A stretch of DNA of 8,104 nucleotides from Dysgonamonadaceae bacterium (GTDB lineage: Bacteria; Bacteroidota; Bacteroidia; Bacteroidales; Azobacteroidaceae): positions 1 to 8,104 of the forward strand of contig JAITCT010000314.1 in assembly GCA_031282925.1 (NCBI GenBank). Direction: 5' to 3'. A model generated the notes under the pieces. The model saw nothing but the letters and a program-made list of their open reading frames with translations, made no database searches and was not told where the DNA came from. The position numbers and the translations under genes were made by a program. Each line of letters starts with the position of its first letter. The stretch's first letter is position 1. Positions 7,089 to 8,104 of the stretch are shown here, piece after piece.

Positions 7089-8104
7089 CTACTCAATCCG
7101 CTCAAACAGCGTATAAGGCCTTAAAACCTCAGGAATCACAATACCGCCGGGAGTCTGGTTGTTTTCCAACAGAGCCGCTACGATGCGGGGCAAAGCAAGC
7201 GCACTCCCGTTCAAGGTATGGCACAACTGTATTTTTTTATCTTCTCCGCGATAGCGGCATTTCAAACGATTGGCCTGGTAACTTTCGAAATCGGATACCG
7301 AACTTACTTCCAGCCAGCGTTGTTGCGCCGCCGAAAAGACCTCAAAATCAAACGTCAATGCGGAAGTGAAACTCATATCCCCGCCGCAAAGCCGCAAGAT
7401 ACGCCAGGGCAATTCCAATTTTTCGACCAAAGTCTGCACATAATCAACCATTTCCTGCAAAGACTCGTAAGAACGTTCGGGCTTTTCAATCCTGACGATT
7501 TCCACTTTATCAAACTGGTGCAAACGGTTTAAGCCGCGCACATCTTTTCCGTAGGAGCCGGCTTCGCGACGGAAACAGGCCGAATATGCCGTATTTTTAA
7601 CCGGCAAATCTTTTTCTTCCAAAATGACGTCGCGGTAAATGTTGGTAACGGGAACTTCCGCCGTCGGAATCAAATATAAATCATCCTGCCCGACATGATA
7701 CATCTGCCCTTCTTTATCAGGTAAGTTTCCCGTTCCGTAACCCGACTCGGCATTCACCACGTAAGGCGGCTGAATCTCAACATAACCGGCTGCGCGGGCA
7801 TTGTCCAAAAAGAAATTAATCAGTGCGCGTTGCAGTTGCGCCCCTTTTTGCTTGTAAACCGGAAAACCGGCGCCTGCAATTTTCACGCCCAACTCAAAAT
7901 CAATCAAATCATACTTCTTCGCTAATTCCCAATGCGGGAGCGCTCCTTCGTACAATACGGGAATCACGCCGCCGGTTTTTTCCATCACATTGTCTTCGGC
8001 GCTTTTGCCTTCGGGGACACTGTCGGCAGGGAGATTGGGTATTTGCCAAAGCAATTCGGTCAGCCGTTTTTCGGATTCTTTCATATCCGTTTCCAGTTGC
8101 TTGT
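7089..8104 (-). CDS. serS: Seryl-tRNA synthetase, C-terminal part (5' end outside window)
   Basis: This class II aminoacyl-tRNA synthetase charges tRNA-Ser (and tRNA-Sec where present) with serine. About 337 codons are visible, and the frame is open to the window edge (KQLETD precedes the internal Met at 8082-8084). That Met is not the true start, and roughly 85-90 N-terminal residues are missing compared with the usual ~424. Counting from that Met, the end of the coiled-coil arm is at 1-15. [20 protein letters not shown] follows (50-69), then TAEVP (141-145), motif 2 [14 protein letters not shown] (171-184), [13 protein letters not shown] (261-273) and motif 3 [10 protein letters not shown] (291-300). 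All catalytic signatures are intact. The stop is TAG at 7089-7091. Confidence 0.97.
   Translation of the reverse strand, partial: KQLETDMKESEKRLTELLWQIPNLPADSVPEGKSAEDNVMEKTGGVIPVLYEGALPHWELAKKYDLIDFELGVKIAGAGFPVYKQKGAQLQRALINFFLDNARAAGYVEIQPPYVVNAESGYGTGNLPDKEGQMYHVGQDDLYLIPTAEVPVTNIYRDVILEEKDLPVKNTAYSACFRREAGSYGKDVRGLNRLHQFDKVEIVRIEKPERSYESLQEMVDYVQTLVEKLELPWRILRLCGGDMSFTSALTFDFEVFSAAQQRWLEVSSVSDFESYQANRLKCRYRGEDKKIQLCHTLNGSALALPRIVAALLENNQTPGGIVIPEVLRPYTLFERIE

Overview
The window looks like a chromosomal segment of a Bacteroidales/Bacteroidota bacterium that has a type IX secretion system. Three things support this: a protein that reads as the T9SS component PorZ with a C-terminal T9SS sorting domain, a textbook Bacteroidales promoter (TTTG, 19 bp, TAnnTTTG) in front of frr, and generally weak or absent Shine-Dalgarno sequences.

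The right-hand 6.5 kb (about 1564-8104) is densely packed and entirely on the minus strand. Read in the direction of transcription it runs: serS (seryl-tRNA synthetase, 5' end outside the window), a 71-bp gap with the frr promoter, frr (ribosome recycling factor), rsgA (30S-maturation GTPase), a YitT/DUF2179 membrane protein, rdgB (XTP/dITP diphosphatase) and porZ (T9SS attachment-complex component). Spacings are 60, 47 and 48 bp, then a 20-bp overlap between rdgB and porZ. A single frr-rsgA-yitT-rdgB-porZ transcription unit is therefore likely, putting a cell-surface secretion component at the tail of a translation and nucleotide-housekeeping operon. The frr-rsgA gap carries a tandem heptamer and a hairpin.

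The left-hand 1.5 kb is visibly more AT-rich and different in character. It holds the 3' end of an unidentified plus-strand gene, a strong AT-rich terminator hairpin, a 115-bp long imperfect palindrome that resembles a MITE, and a family 2 glycosyltransferase pseudogene carrying one in-frame TGA and two frameshifts. The pseudogene is convergent with porZ. This side looks like decaying accessory or surface-polysaccharide DNA next to a conserved block.

I found no tRNA, rRNA, CRISPR array, intact transposase or convincing new defence or mobile system. The items most worth a second look are the 115-bp palindrome, the triple-lesion glycosyltransferase and the rdgB-porZ coupling.
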